A stretch of DNA of 13,016 nucleotides from Pseudomonadota bacterium (GCA_023416415.1 JAEZHR010000341.1:1-13016); one strand, 5' to 3'; counted from the first letter of the stretch, positions 1 to 7,472 are shown. Notes: a model not told the origin generated them from the sequence alone. A program made the numbers and translations.

Positions 1-1
1 G

Positions 2-592
2 GTGTGCTTCATCAAGAACACCGTGAAAAATCCGAATATCGTCATTGGCGACTATACGTACTACGACGATCCGGACGGTCCGGAAAACTTCGAGCGCAAC
101 GTTCTCTATCACTACCCGTTCGACGGCGACAAGCTGATCATCGGCAAGTTCTGCGCGATCGCGCGTGGCGCAAAGTTCATCATGAACGGCGCCAATCACA
201 AGCTTTTTGGCATTTCCACCTACCCCTTCCAGATCTTCGGCAACGGCTGGGAAAAGGTCATGCCGGGGCCGGGCGACCTTCCCTCCAAGGGCGACACGGT
301 CATCGGAAACGATGTCTGGATAGGGTATGACGCCCTGATCGTGCCGGGGGTGAAAATCGGCAATGGCGCCATCGTGGCCGCGCGCGCCGTGGTCGCGACC
401 GACGTGCCCGCCTACACGATCGTCGGCGGCAATCCGGCCCGGCCGCTCAAGCAAAGGTTCCCGGACGCGCAGATCGACATCCTGCAGTCCCTGGCATGGT
501 GGGACTGGCCGGTGGAGAAGATCACGCGCCACCTGGCGTACATCGTGGCGGGGGACGTCGAAGCGCTTCGGACATGCGGCGAGAAAGGCTGA
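2..592 (+). CDS. Vat/CatB-type hexapeptide-repeat O-acetyltransferase, 5' partial
   Basis: Left-handed beta-helix acetyltransferase of the xenobiotic acetyltransferase (XAT) family, closest by eye to the streptogramin A acetyltransferases (Vat), which move acetyl from acetyl-CoA to a hydroxyl of the drug in the cytoplasm. Visible residues (numbered from the first full codon): FIKNTV at 3-8, LYHYPF at 35-40, KLIIGKFC at 44-51, MNGANH at 61-66 whose His66 matches the catalytic His of Vat enzymes, FGNGWEK at 79-85, hexapeptide repeats about 99-142 (IGNDVWIG, VPGVKIGNGAIV, VGGNPA), and WWDWP at 166-170. The GTG at position 2 is probably an internal Val codon: Vat proteins normally carry some 15 more residues before this FIK motif, so the true start lies left of the window. 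The stop is TGA. The family assignment is firm. Whether the substrate is really a streptogramin is not: chromosomal homologues are common and many are untested. The next gene, asmA-like, is on the same strand 122 bp away. Confidence 0.9.
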   Translation: MCFIKNTVKNPNIVIGDYTYYDDPDGPENFERNVLYHYPFDGDKLIIGKFCAIARGAKFIMNGANHKLFGISTYPFQIFGNGWEKVMPGPGDLPSKGDTVIGNDVWIGYDALIVPGVKIGNGAIVAARAVVATDVPAYTIVGGNPARPLKQRFPDAQIDILQSLAWWDWPVEKITRHLAYIVAGDVEALRTCGEKG

Positions 593-625
593 CGCGGTAC
601 GGCGCGTAACCACGCCCGCTAGCGT

Positions 626-651
626 GTGCGCAAACAGTCTTGTTTGCGCAC
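626..651 (+). terminator. Perfect 10-bp inverted repeat, possible terminator of the vat-like gene
   Basis: GTGCGCAAAC (626-635) is followed by a 6-nt spacer and its exact reverse complement GTTTGCGCAC (642-651). It begins 33 nt after the vat-like stop codon, where a transcription terminator would be expected. There is no run of T after the right arm, so an intrinsic terminator is not certain. A symmetrical operator or another RNA hairpin is also possible. The rest of the 593-714 gap shows no recognisable gene or clear promoter. Confidence 0.5.
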
Positions 652-714
652 GGCAGACCGTTTCCGCCAAATCCTGCCTTAGAACCTTGCAACTTCCCGG
701 CCTGTCCCAATTGC

Positions 715-2676
715 ATGGGACGCGGGGGAAAAATCTTGGCAGTCACTGCGGGCAGCGTGCTGGCCCTGCTTGCCTTGCTCGTGCTGCTGGGAAGCCTCAT
801 CAACTGGAACTTTGCGCGGCCGTGGCTGGCCGAGCGCATTGCCGCCGCTACCGGACGCAGCGTCACCATCGACGGCGATCTCGAGATCGGCTGGCACCCG
901 TCACGCTTCATGCACCTGGACTGGCGGCGTCACATTCCCTGGCCGCACTTCCGCGCGCATCAGCTGTCGCTGGGCAATGCCGACTGGGCGAAAGCCGGCC
1001 CAGCCATGCTGACCGTGCCGCGCCTCGACTTCACTCTCAATCCGTTTGCCCTGCTGCACCGTACCGTTTCCGTTCCATCGCTGCTGCTGACCGAGCCGCA
1101 GCTGATGCTCGAGATCGATGAAGCGGGGGAGAGCAACTGGACTTTCCCGAGGCAGGAATCGAAGGGGACGTGGAAGTTCGCTCTGCAAAAGCTGTTCGTC
1201 GACGATGCGACGGTGCGTCTGCTCAATCGCGCGCGCCCGGCAGACGTCACGGCGCGCCTGCAGACACGGGAGAACGGCAGCGTGGCCTTTTCGGTGGATG
1301 GCAAGGTGGGCGAGGATGCGGTTGACGGGGGCGGAGAGACCGGCCCTTTGCTCGCACTGCAGGAAGACGAGCCGTTTCCGGTCAGGCTGAAGATCACGAT
1401 CGGCGACAGCGAGATCGCCATCGACGGTACGGCCACCAATCCGCGCGCGCCCACCGCGCTCGACATGCAGCTCGACATCAAGGGCGCGAGCATGGCCGAC
1501 CTGTTTCCATTTACCGGGATCGCCCTGCCGCGCACGCCGCGCTTTTCCACGCAAGGGCGGTTGGTCGGCTCGCTGCAGCCAGGCAATTTCCTGCTGCGTT
1601 ACGAGGATTTCACCGGACGCGTGGGTTCGAGCGATCTGGCCGGCTCGCTCGAATACCTGCGCCGCGCGCCGCGCCCGCTACTGCGCGGTGAAGTCGTGTC
1701 GCGCCGACTGGATCTGGGCGATCTGGGCAGGGCCTTTGGCACCGGCGAGGCAAAGCCGGGGTCGAAGGTGTTGCCGGAACATGCCTTTGCCGCGGATCGC
1801 TGGGGGGCGGTCGACCTGCAGCTGCGTTTCTCCGGCAAGCGCATCGTGCGGTCGGGCGCGCTGCCATTCGAGAGCGTGCTCGCCGACGCCGAGCTGCGTG
1901 CCGGCGTGCTGCGTCTGAAGCCGCTGCGATTCGGATTCGCCGGTGGCAGCTTCGAATCCGACCTGACCGTCACCGCCACCGAGGACCCGCCGCGCGCCGT
2001 GCTGGACATCACCGGGCGAGGCATCCGCCTGAGCGAGCTGTTTCCGCCAATCGAAGACGCGCCGGCCACGGTCGGCAGGATGCAGGTCAATGCCAAACTG
2101 AGCGCGGCCGGCACGTCGATTGCCGAGCTGGCCGCCTCCGCCGATGGTGAGGTGCGTGCCTTCGTCAGCGAGGGCACGGTCAGCAAGCTGGCGTTGGAGG
2201 CGATCGGACTGAACATCGGCAGCGTCATCGCCGCCAAGCTGTTCGGCGACCGCGAAGTGGCGCTGCATTGCCTGGCGAGCGACTTCGAGGTGGGCGACGG
2301 CGTGATGCGCGTGCGCACCTTCATCATCGATACCGACGATGCCGTGATCGACGTGAGCGGATACGTCAGCCTTGAGAAAGAAACGCTGGCCCTGGCCGTG
2401 CGTCCGCAGAGCAAGGGGCCACGCGTGCTGGCGCTGCAGACGCCCCTGTACATCGGCGGAAGCTTCAAGGACCCGAGCTTCGGCGTGGACGCCAGGTCGA
2501 TCGGTCTGCAGGCCGGCGCGGCCGCCGCACTCGGCGTGCTGGCCGCCCCGCTGGCTGCCCTGTCGGCACTGATCGATCCGGGGGGAGGGAGGGAAGAGAG
2601 TCCGTGCCCGGCGCTGCTGGCAAGGGCGAAGCAGGCGCCGAGCGCGCCGGCGCCGAATTCGAAACGGGAGAAATAG
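715..2676 (+). CDS. AsmA family envelope protein
   Basis: AsmA family protein, 653 aa from the ATG at 715. AsmA-like proteins are anchored in the inner membrane with a large periplasmic body. Related proteins (AsmA, YhdP, TamB) are linked to outer-membrane assembly and lipid transport. Seen here: a short basic N-terminus (MGRGGK), one hydrophobic segment at about residues 7-28, then the AsmA N-terminal pattern (FARPWLAERIAAATGR, DGDLEIGWHPS). The C-terminal AsmA_2-like region lies about residues 420-605, with repeated short beta-strand blocks, YIGGSFKDPSF near 580 and SPCPALLA near 629, typical of the family tail. The frame stays open upstream to a TTG at 640, but that codon sits in the 626-651 hairpin and would put a Pro/Cys-rich stretch before the membrane segment, so 715 is preferred. 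No good ribosome binding site is visible before 715. It converges on gatB, and the 3' ends are 101 bp apart. The exact role in this organism is unknown. Confidence 0.87.
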   Translation: MGRGGKILAVTAGSVLALLALLVLLGSLINWNFARPWLAERIAAATGRSVTIDGDLEIGWHPSRFMHLDWRRHIPWPHFRAHQLSLGNADWAKAGPAMLTVPRLDFTLNPFALLHRTVSVPSLLLTEPQLMLEIDEAGESNWTFPRQESKGTWKFALQKLFVDDATVRLLNRARPADVTARLQTRENGSVAFSVDGKVGEDAVDGGGETGPLLALQEDEPFPVRLKITIGDSEIAIDGTATNPRAPTALDMQLDIKGASMADLFPFTGIALPRTPRFSTQGRLVGSLQPGNFLLRYEDFTGRVGSSDLAGSLEYLRRAPRPLLRGEVVSRRLDLGDLGRAFGTGEAKPGSKVLPEHAFAADRWGAVDLQLRFSGKRIVRSGALPFESVLADAELRAGVLRLKPLRFGFAGGSFESDLTVTATEDPPRAVLDITGRGIRLSELFPPIEDAPATVGRMQVNAKLSAAGTSIAELAASADGEVRAFVSEGTVSKLALEAIGLNIGSVIAAKLFGDREVALHCLASDFEVGDGVMRVRTFIIDTDDAVIDVSGYVSLEKETLALAVRPQSKGPRVLALQTPLYIGGSFKDPSFGVDARSIGLQAGAAAALGVLAAPLAALSALIDPGGGREESPCPALLARAKQAPSAPAPNSKREK

Positions 2677-2683
2677 CGCGCGG

Positions 2684-2704
2684 TTTCGACTTTCGACTTT
2701 CGAC
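2684..2704. repeat. Three tandem copies of a 7-mer (TTTCGAC)
   Basis: TTTCGAC is repeated exactly three times without spacing, starting 8 nt after the asmA-like stop codon. It is noncoding in both neighbouring genes. It is probably a small slippage-derived repeat, and no function is evident. Confidence 0.8.
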
Positions 2705-2740
2705 GCCCGGACCGCATGCTCACGCGCATGGGAAACAACG

Positions 2741-2765
2741 CGAGGCAGGCATTGCGCCCGCCTCG
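2741..2765 (-). terminator. Hairpin between the convergent asmA-like and gatB genes
   Basis: The arms CGAGGCAGGC (2741-2750) and GCCCGCCTCG (2756-2765) pair over 10 positions with one A/C mismatch, leaving a 5-nt loop. Read on the minus strand, the hairpin begins 12 nt past the gatB stop codon and is followed by TTGTTT, a weak U-tract, so it fits an intrinsic terminator of the gatCAB transcript. On the plus strand it lies 64 nt after the asmA-like stop and could also end that transcript, though no T-run follows on that side. Confidence 0.6.
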
Positions 2766-2777
2766 TTCAGTGCGGAC

Positions 2778-4238
2778 CTAGCCGGCCAGCTTCTTCTTCA
2801 GGAGCTCGGTCAGTTGCGCGGGATTCGCCTTGCCGCGCGTGGCTTTCATGGCCTGGCCGCTCCGCGCGTTGAAGGCCTTTTCCTTGCCGGAGCGGTATTC
2901 CTCGACCGACTTGGCGTTCGCGGCAAGCACGTCGTCGACGATCTTTTCCAGCGCGCCGGTGTCGGAAATCTGCTTCAGGCCCTTGGCTTCGATGATCTCG
3001 TCGGCCAGCGCGAGATTGTCGGACGGTGTTTCCCACATTGCGGCGAAGACTTCCTTGGCGATCTTGTTCGAGATCGTGCCGTCGGCGATGCGTTGCAGCA
3101 GCAGCGCGAGCTGTTCGGCCTTCACCGGCGCGCTGGCAATGTCGACGCCTTCGCGGTTGAGCGTGGACGAGACGTCGCCCATCAGCCAGTTGGCAGCGGG
3201 TTTGGCCTGTTCGCGTCCGGCCCTGGCGAGTACGGCTTCGAAGTAGGCGGCCATGGCCTTGGATTGCGTCAGCACCGAAGCGTCGTATTCCGGCAGGCCG
3301 TAGTCACGCACGAAACGCTCGCGCATCGCGCCGGGCAGTTCCGGCATGGAAGCCTTCACGCGCGCAATCCATTCGTCGGCAATCACCAGCGGCGGAAGAT
3401 CCGGGTCGGGGAAGTAGCGGTAATCCTGCGCGTCTTCCTTGCTGCGCATGGAGCGCGTTTCCTTGCGGTCCGGGTCGTACAGGCGGGTTTCCTGCACCAC
3501 CTTGCCGCCATCTTCGATCAGCTCGATCTGGCGCTGGACTTCGTAGTTGATCGCTTCTTCGAGGAAGCGGAAGGAGTTCAGGTTCTTGATCTCGCAGCGC
3601 GTACCGAATTCCTTCTGGCCGAGCGGGCGCACCGAGACGTTAGCATCGCAGCGGAAGGAGCCTTCCTGCATGTTGCCGTCACAGATGCCCAGCCACACGA
3701 CCAGCGTGTGCAGCGCCTTGGCGTAGGCCACGGCTTCGGCGGCGCTGCGCATGTCGGGCTCGGTCACGATTTCCAGCAGCGGCGTGCCGGCGCGATTCAA
3801 ATCGATGCCGGTCATGCCGTGGTAGTCCTCGTGCAGCGATTTGCCGGCGTCCTCTTCCAGGTGCGCGCGCGTGAGCTGCACCGTGCGCATCTCGGCCTTG
3901 CCGTCCTTCTCCATCACGAAGGAGAGCGTGCCGCCCTGGACCACCGGGATTTCATACTGGCTGATCTGGTAGCCCTTCGGCAGGTCCGGGTAGAAGTAGT
4001 TCTTGCGCGCGAAGATCGAGCGTGGGGCCACGGTCGCGCCAATGGCGAGGCCGAACTGGATCGCGCGCTCGACTGCGCCCTTGTTCAGCACCGGCAGCAC
4101 GCCGGGCAGGGCCAGGTCGACCGGGCTGGCCTGGGTGTTGGGCTGCGCGCCGAAGCGGGTGGAGGAACCGCTGAAAATCTTCGATTCGGTGGAGAGCTGC
4201 GCGTGCGTCTCCATGCCGATAACTACTTCCCATTGCAT
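2778..4238 (-). CDS. gatB: Asp-tRNA(Asn)/Glu-tRNA(Gln) amidotransferase subunit B
   Basis: GatB, 486 aa. This subunit of the GatCAB amidotransferase binds the misacylated tRNA and activates its Asp or Glu side chain with ATP so that ammonia from GatA can amidate it. Visible motifs: WEVVIGMETHAQL at residues 3-15 (GMETH is near-invariant and holds metal-binding residues), the GatB signature IDLNRAGTPLLEIVT at 145-159, QEGSFRCDANVSVRP at 191-205, and RCEIKNLNSF at 214-223. The C-terminal third is the helical GatB/YqeY-type tail region, ending in KKKLAG. The chosen start (MQWEVVIG) is the ATG at 4238. The frame is open to 4298, but that would overlap gatA and add residues unlike the family. A weak purine stretch (GAGAAG) precedes the ATG. 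The gene is last in gatC-gatA-gatB, 34 bp after gatA. Length and motifs are normal, with no sign of damage. Confidence 0.98.
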   Translation of the reverse strand: MQWEVVIGMETHAQLSTESKIFSGSSTRFGAQPNTQASPVDLALPGVLPVLNKGAVERAIQFGLAIGATVAPRSIFARKNYFYPDLPKGYQISQYEIPVVQGGTLSFVMEKDGKAEMRTVQLTRAHLEEDAGKSLHEDYHGMTGIDLNRAGTPLLEIVTEPDMRSAAEAVAYAKALHTLVVWLGICDGNMQEGSFRCDANVSVRPLGQKEFGTRCEIKNLNSFRFLEEAINYEVQRQIELIEDGGKVVQETRLYDPDRKETRSMRSKEDAQDYRYFPDPDLPPLVIADEWIARVKASMPELPGAMRERFVRDYGLPEYDASVLTQSKAMAAYFEAVLARAGREQAKPAANWLMGDVSSTLNREGVDIASAPVKAEQLALLLQRIADGTISNKIAKEVFAAMWETPSDNLALADEIIEAKGLKQISDTGALEKIVDDVLAANAKSVEEYRSGKEKAFNARSGQAMKATRGKANPAQLTELLKKKLAG

Positions 4239-4272
4239 AGTCTTCTCGCTTTCAATTCGACACTGGCGGCGC

Positions 4273-5733
4273 TCAAGCGCCTTCCGGCCGGCGGGCATGC
4301 CAGTCGGTCGCCTGCTGGAACTGGTGGGCCACGTTCAGCAGCTTCGCTTCCTGGAATACGTTGCCGATGATCTGCAGGCCCACGGGGCGCTTGCCGTTCT
4401 TTTCGCCCTGACCGAAGCCGCAGGGAATCGACATGCCGGGCAGGCCGGCCAGGCTGGTCGAGAGCGTGAAGATGTCGGCCAGGTAATTGGCGACCGGGTC
4501 GTCGGCCTTGGCGCCGAGGTCCCAGGCCACGCTCGGGGCGACCGGCCCCATGATCACGTCACATTGCGCGAATGCGTTCTGGAAGTCCTGCGCGATCAGG
4601 CGCCGGATCTTCTGCGCCTGCAGGTAGTAGGCGTCGTAGTAGCCGTGCGAGAGCACGTAGGCGCCGACCAGGATGCGGCGCTTGACCTCGTCGCCGAAGC
4701 CTTCGGCGCGGCTCTTGCGATACATGTCGGCCAGATCCGTGTATTCCTTGGCGCGATGACCATAACGCACGCCGTCGAAGCGCGACAGGTTGGACGAGGC
4801 CTCGGCGGGAGCGATCACGTAGTAGGCCGGAATCGACAGCGCGGTGTTCGGCAGCGAGATGTCGACAAGGATTGCGCCCAGCTTTTCGAACTCCGCCAGG
4901 GCGGCGCGCACGGCCTGTTCGACGTCCGCCGCGAGGCCTTCGCCGAAGTATTCGCGCGGTACGCCGATTCTCAGGCCCTGAAGGCTGTTGCCCAGGTCCC
5001 GGGTGTAGTCCTCGGCCGGGCGTTCGAGGCTGGTCGAATCTTTCGGGTCGAAGCCGGTCATGGCGGACAGCAGCAGGGCGCAGTCCTCGGCGGTGCGGGC
5101 CATCGGGCCGGCCTGATCGAGCGAGGAGGCGAAGGCGATCATGCCGTAACGCGAGGCGCGGCCATAGGTCGGCTTGATGCCGGTGACGCCGCAGAAGGCA
5201 GCCGGCTGGCGGATCGAGCCGCCGGTGTCGGTTGCGGTGGCGGCCGGTGTCAGTCGAGCCGCCACGGCGGCCGCCGAACCGCCCGAGGAGCCGCCGGGAA
5301 TGGCGTTGCGGTCCCACGGGTTCTTCGTCGGGCCGAAGAAGGAGTTCTCGTTCGACGAACCCATGGCGAATTCGTCACAGTTGAGCTTGCCGAGCGTGAC
5401 AGTTCCTGCCTTGAGGAACTGTTCGACGACAGTTGCATCGAAGGGGCTCGTGTAGCTGGAAAGCATCTTCGAGGCGGCCGTCGAACGCCAGCCGCGTGTG
5501 ACGAAGATGTCCTTGTGCGCGATCGGGATGCCGGTCAGCGGCGTGGCATCACCGGCGGCGAGGCGGCGATCGGCCTCGGCGGCCTGCTGTAGCGTCAGTT
5601 CGTCGTCCACGTGCAGGAAGGCGTTGAGGTCGCTCTGCGCGATGCGGCTCAGATAATGTCTGGCCAGTTCCGTGGCGGAGACTTGCCGGGATTGCAGCGC
5701 TGCGGAAAGCTGCTTGATGGTCTGGTCGTGCAT
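4273..5733 (-). CDS. gatA: Asp-tRNA(Asn)/Glu-tRNA(Gln) amidotransferase subunit A (glutaminase/amidase)
   Basis: GatA, 486 aa. It is the amidase-signature subunit that hydrolyses glutamine (or asparagine) and delivers ammonia through a tunnel to GatB. The Ser-cisSer-Lys catalytic triad can be placed: Lys74 in IPIAHKDIF, Ser149 in PGGSSGGSAAAV, Ser173 in DTGGSIRQP. The spacings (75 and 24 residues) equal those of the well-studied S. aureus enzyme (K79, S154, S178). Other family blocks are GKLNCDEFAMGSSNENS at 115-131 and GVTGIKPTYGR soon after the nucleophile. The ATG at 5733 (MHDQTIKQLS) is chosen because family members begin with this type of sequence. A TTG at 5748 in frame would add five residues and overlap the end of gatC. 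With the ATG start there are 7 bp between the gatC stop and gatA, and no clear Shine-Dalgarno, so translation probably depends on gatC. Confidence 0.98.
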   Translation of the reverse strand: MHDQTIKQLSAALQSRQVSATELARHYLSRIAQSDLNAFLHVDDELTLQQAAEADRRLAAGDATPLTGIPIAHKDIFVTRGWRSTAASKMLSSYTSPFDATVVEQFLKAGTVTLGKLNCDEFAMGSSNENSFFGPTKNPWDRNAIPGGSSGGSAAAVAARLTPAATATDTGGSIRQPAAFCGVTGIKPTYGRASRYGMIAFASSLDQAGPMARTAEDCALLLSAMTGFDPKDSTSLERPAEDYTRDLGNSLQGLRIGVPREYFGEGLAADVEQAVRAALAEFEKLGAILVDISLPNTALSIPAYYVIAPAEASSNLSRFDGVRYGHRAKEYTDLADMYRKSRAEGFGDEVKRRILVGAYVLSHGYYDAYYLQAQKIRRLIAQDFQNAFAQCDVIMGPVAPSVAWDLGAKADDPVANYLADIFTLSTSLAGLPGMSIPCGFGQGEKNGKRPVGLQIIGNVFQEAKLLNVAHQFQQATDWHARRPEGA

Positions 5734-5740
5734 GGCGGGA

Positions 5741-6043
5741 TTATTCAATGACCTTCGGGACCAGGTACAGGCCGTCCTGGGTAGCGGGCGCGACCTGCTG
5801 GTAGGCGTCGCGGCGATCGGCTTCAGTCACGACGTCCTCGCGCAGGCGCAGGGAAATGTCGTTCTGGTAAGCGGCGATCGGATGGGCGAGGGGCTCGACG
5901 CCGGCGGTGTCGACCGCTCGCATCTGCTCGACCAGGCCGAAGATGCCGTTGAGCTTGTCGAGCGTCTTGCCGGCCTGTTCGTCGTTCAGGTCGAGTTGCG
6001 CCAGTCGTGCCAGGCGCTTCACATCGGAAAGGTTCAGTGACAT
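5741..6043 (-). CDS. gatC: Asp-tRNA(Asn)/Glu-tRNA(Gln) amidotransferase subunit C
   Basis: GatC, 100 aa, the small belt-like subunit that wraps around GatA and GatB and stabilises the complex. The N-terminus MSLNLSDVKRLARLAQL matches the usual opening helix. The C-terminal half has VEPLAHP, LREDVVTEADRRDA, and a closing APATQDGLYLVPKVIE-type tail characteristic of the family. The start is the ATG at 6043. The frame stays open to 6190, but the extra 49 residues are unlike GatC and the chosen start gives the usual length of 95-100 aa. It is the first gene of the gatCAB operon, divergent from mreB. No strong ribosome binding site precedes the ATG. In many betaproteobacteria GatCAB is needed because AsnRS is absent and Asn-tRNA is made from Asp-tRNA(Asn). 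The window alone cannot show which tRNA is served here. Confidence 0.96.
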   Translation of the reverse strand: MSLNLSDVKRLARLAQLDLNDEQAGKTLDKLNGIFGLVEQMRAVDTAGVEPLAHPIAAYQNDISLRLREDVVTEADRRDAYQQVAPATQDGLYLVPKVIE

Positions 6044-6283
6044 GTTGAATGCAGGATTGGACAACAAACAGCCAGGAAACGTGGCGACAAGAGGCAAAAA
6101 GTGGCGTGGCTCATTGCTGCAGCAGGCAAGCCGGATGCGGCTGTTCGCCCCGGCCAGGCTTCGTGCCGGAATCTCGAAGCAGGATTGCAAGACCGGGCAG
6201 GACGTGTTTTTGTTCCGGCAAGGGTTGAGGAAATGCCGGCAAAAGCGCGTGATTTTGCCCGTGTTCTCGAGGTTTCCGTCGGC

Positions 6284-6311
6284 TAATATCCGAGAAATTA
6301 TAAGGTAGAAT
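6284..6311 (+). promoter_or_regulatory. Candidate -10 region of the mreB promoter
   Basis: This is a local A/T-rich segment with three overlapping candidates: TAATAT at 6284-6289, TATAAG at 6299-6304, and TAGAAT at 6306-6311 (5 of 6 to consensus). No convincing -35 element sits at 16-18 bp from any of them. The call rests on composition and position upstream of mreB, so it is weak. If TAGAAT is used, the mreB leader would be about 95 nt and would include the hairpin at 6314-6353. Confidence 0.35.
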
Positions 6312-6313
6312 GT

Positions 6314-6353
6314 CCGGCGGCCAGCGTATGGGCTCCCCTCTCTGGCCGGCCGG
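6314..6353 (+). other. GC-rich inverted repeat in the mreB leader
   Basis: CCGGCGGCCAG (6314-6324) pairs with CTGGCCGGCCGG (6342-6353) over 11 base pairs with a single bulged base, leaving a 17-nt loop. It ends 60 nt before the mreB start codon. There is no T-run after it, so it is not an obvious terminator. It could be a leader RNA hairpin or a DNA-binding site. Confidence 0.45.
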
Positions 6354-6413
6354 CCCCTTCAACGACTTCATCACCACCGCAAAGCGCGCCCGGATGGCGC
6401 ATCAGGACGATAC

Positions 6414-7457
6414 ATGTTTGGATTCTTACGCAGCTACTTCTCGAATGACCTGGCGATCGACCTGGGCACTGCGAATACCCTGATCTACGTGCGCAACATG
6501 GGCATCGTGCTGGATGAGCCTTCGGTGGTGGCCATCCGTCAGCAAGGCGGACCGAACGGCAAGAAGACCATCCAGGCAGTCGGCAAGGAAGCCAAGCAGA
6601 TGCTGGGCAAGGTGCCGGGAAACATCGAGGCTATCCGTCCGATGAAGGACGGCGTGATTGCCGACTTCACCGTCACCGAGCAGATGCTGAAACAGTTCAT
6701 CCGCATGGTGCACGATTCCAAGCTGTTCCGGCCCTCCCCGCGCATCATCATCTGCGTGCCCTGCGGTTCGACCCAGGTCGAGCGTCGCGCGATCCGCGAA
6801 TCCGCGCTCGGCGCCGGCGCCTCCCAGGTCTACCTGATCGAGGAACCGATGGCTGCCGCGATCGGCGCGGGTCTCCCGGTCTCCGACGCCACCGGTTCGA
6901 TGGTGGTCGATATCGGCGGCGGCACGACCGAGGTCGGCATCATCTCGCTGGGCGGCATGGTGTACAAGGGTTCGGTGCGCGTGGGCGGCGACAAGTTCGA
7001 CGAAGCCATCGTCAACTACATCCGCCGCAACTACGGCATGCTGATCGGCGAGCAGACCGCCGAAGCGATCAAGAAGGAAATCGGCTCGGCCTTCCCCGGC
7101 TCCGAGATCAAGGAAATGGAAGTCAAGGGCCGCAACCTGTCCGAAGGCATTCCGCGCTCGTTCACGATCTCGTCCAATGAAATCCTAGAAGCGCTGACCG
7201 ATCCGCTCAACAACATCGTCTCCGCCGTCAAGAACGCGCTGGAGCAGACGCCGCCCGAACTGGGTGCGGACATCGCCGAGAAGGGCATGATGCTTACCGG
7301 CGGCGGCGCTCTGCTGCGCGACCTCGACCGCCTGCTGATGGAAGAAACCGGCTTGCCGGTGATCGTCGCCGAAGATCCGCTGACCTGCGTGGTGCGCGGC
7401 TCCGGCATGGCGCTCGAACGCATGGACAAGCTGGGCTCCATCTTCTCTTACGAATAG
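6414..7457 (+). CDS. mreB: Rod shape-determining protein MreB (bacterial actin)
   Basis: MreB, 347 aa, the ATP-binding actin homologue that forms membrane-bound filaments and guides lateral wall synthesis. Visible: amphipathic membrane-binding N-terminus MFGFLRSYF, phosphate-1 loop DLGTANTLIY at 16-25, LIEEPMAAAIGAG at 141-153, phosphate-2 motif DIGGGTTEVG at 166-175, and adenosine-motif region LTGGGALLRDLD at 294-305. Length is standard. The ATG start has AGGA at 6404-6407 with 6-nt spacing. It is the first gene of mreB-mreC-mreD-mrdA-rodA. The 66-bp gap to mreC contains a possible pseudoknot. No unusual features are seen. Confidence 0.99.
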   Translation: MFGFLRSYFSNDLAIDLGTANTLIYVRNMGIVLDEPSVVAIRQQGGPNGKKTIQAVGKEAKQMLGKVPGNIEAIRPMKDGVIADFTVTEQMLKQFIRMVHDSKLFRPSPRIIICVPCGSTQVERRAIRESALGAGASQVYLIEEPMAAAIGAGLPVSDATGSMVVDIGGGTTEVGIISLGGMVYKGSVRVGGDKFDEAIVNYIRRNYGMLIGEQTAEAIKKEIGSAFPGSEIKEMEVKGRNLSEGIPRSFTISSNEILEALTDPLNNIVSAVKNALEQTPPELGADIAEKGMMLTGGGALLRDLDRLLMEETGLPVIVAEDPLTCVVRGSGMALERMDKLGSIFSYE

Positions 7458-7472
7458 TTCGTCAGTCTTCGT

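Larger units (their letters stand above)
6044..6413. promoter_or_regulatory. Divergent intergenic region gatC / mreB
   Basis: There are 370 bp between the divergent starts of gatC and mreB. No open frame here resembles a protein. The region must contain the promoters of both operons, but no textbook -35/-10 pair stands out on either strand. It is the only sizeable noncoding stretch that holds an A/T-rich patch (about 6284-6311). It also contains a short inverted repeat CCGGCA (6215-6220) / TGCCGG (6234-6239) and a stronger GC-rich hairpin at 6314-6353. The region from 6044 to about 6210 has a few purine-rich and T-rich runs and nothing else I can name. Confidence 0.7.

Noticed and set aside
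640..714. TTG at 640 as the asmA-like start
   Set aside because: It would start in the loop of the 626-651 inverted repeat and add a Pro/Cys-rich leader before the membrane segment. The ATG at 715 gives the normal short basic N-terminus.
1599..2738. 379-aa open frame on the minus strand opposite the asmA-like gene
   Set aside because: The Ser/Arg-rich translation has no family resemblance, while the plus-strand frame matches AsmA along its length.
2604..4370. 588-aa open frame on the plus strand opposite gatB
   Set aside because: It lies fully antisense to the unmistakable gatB. The translation is rich in Arg, His, Gly and Val with no domain I recognise, as expected when GC-rich codon bias leaves the opposite frame open.
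4003..5592. 529-aa open frame on the plus strand opposite gatB/gatA
   Set aside because: This is an antisense shadow of gatA and the 5' end of gatB. No recognisable motif and biased composition.
5734..5748. TTG at 5748 as the gatA start
   Set aside because: Only five residues longer and overlapping the gatC stop. GatA homologues begin at the ATG-encoded MHDQTIK-type sequence.
6051..6187. Direct 9-bp repeat GCAGGATTG (6051-6059 and 6179-6187)
   Set aside because: Short and isolated in the gatC/mreB gap, with no third copy and no flanking structure; compatible with chance.
6111..6377. Small open frames in the gatC-mreB gap (minus 6111-6377, plus 5907-6308 and 6101-6286)
   Set aside because: No ribosome binding sites worth noting and no recognisable protein features. 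They cross the region expected to hold two divergent promoters.
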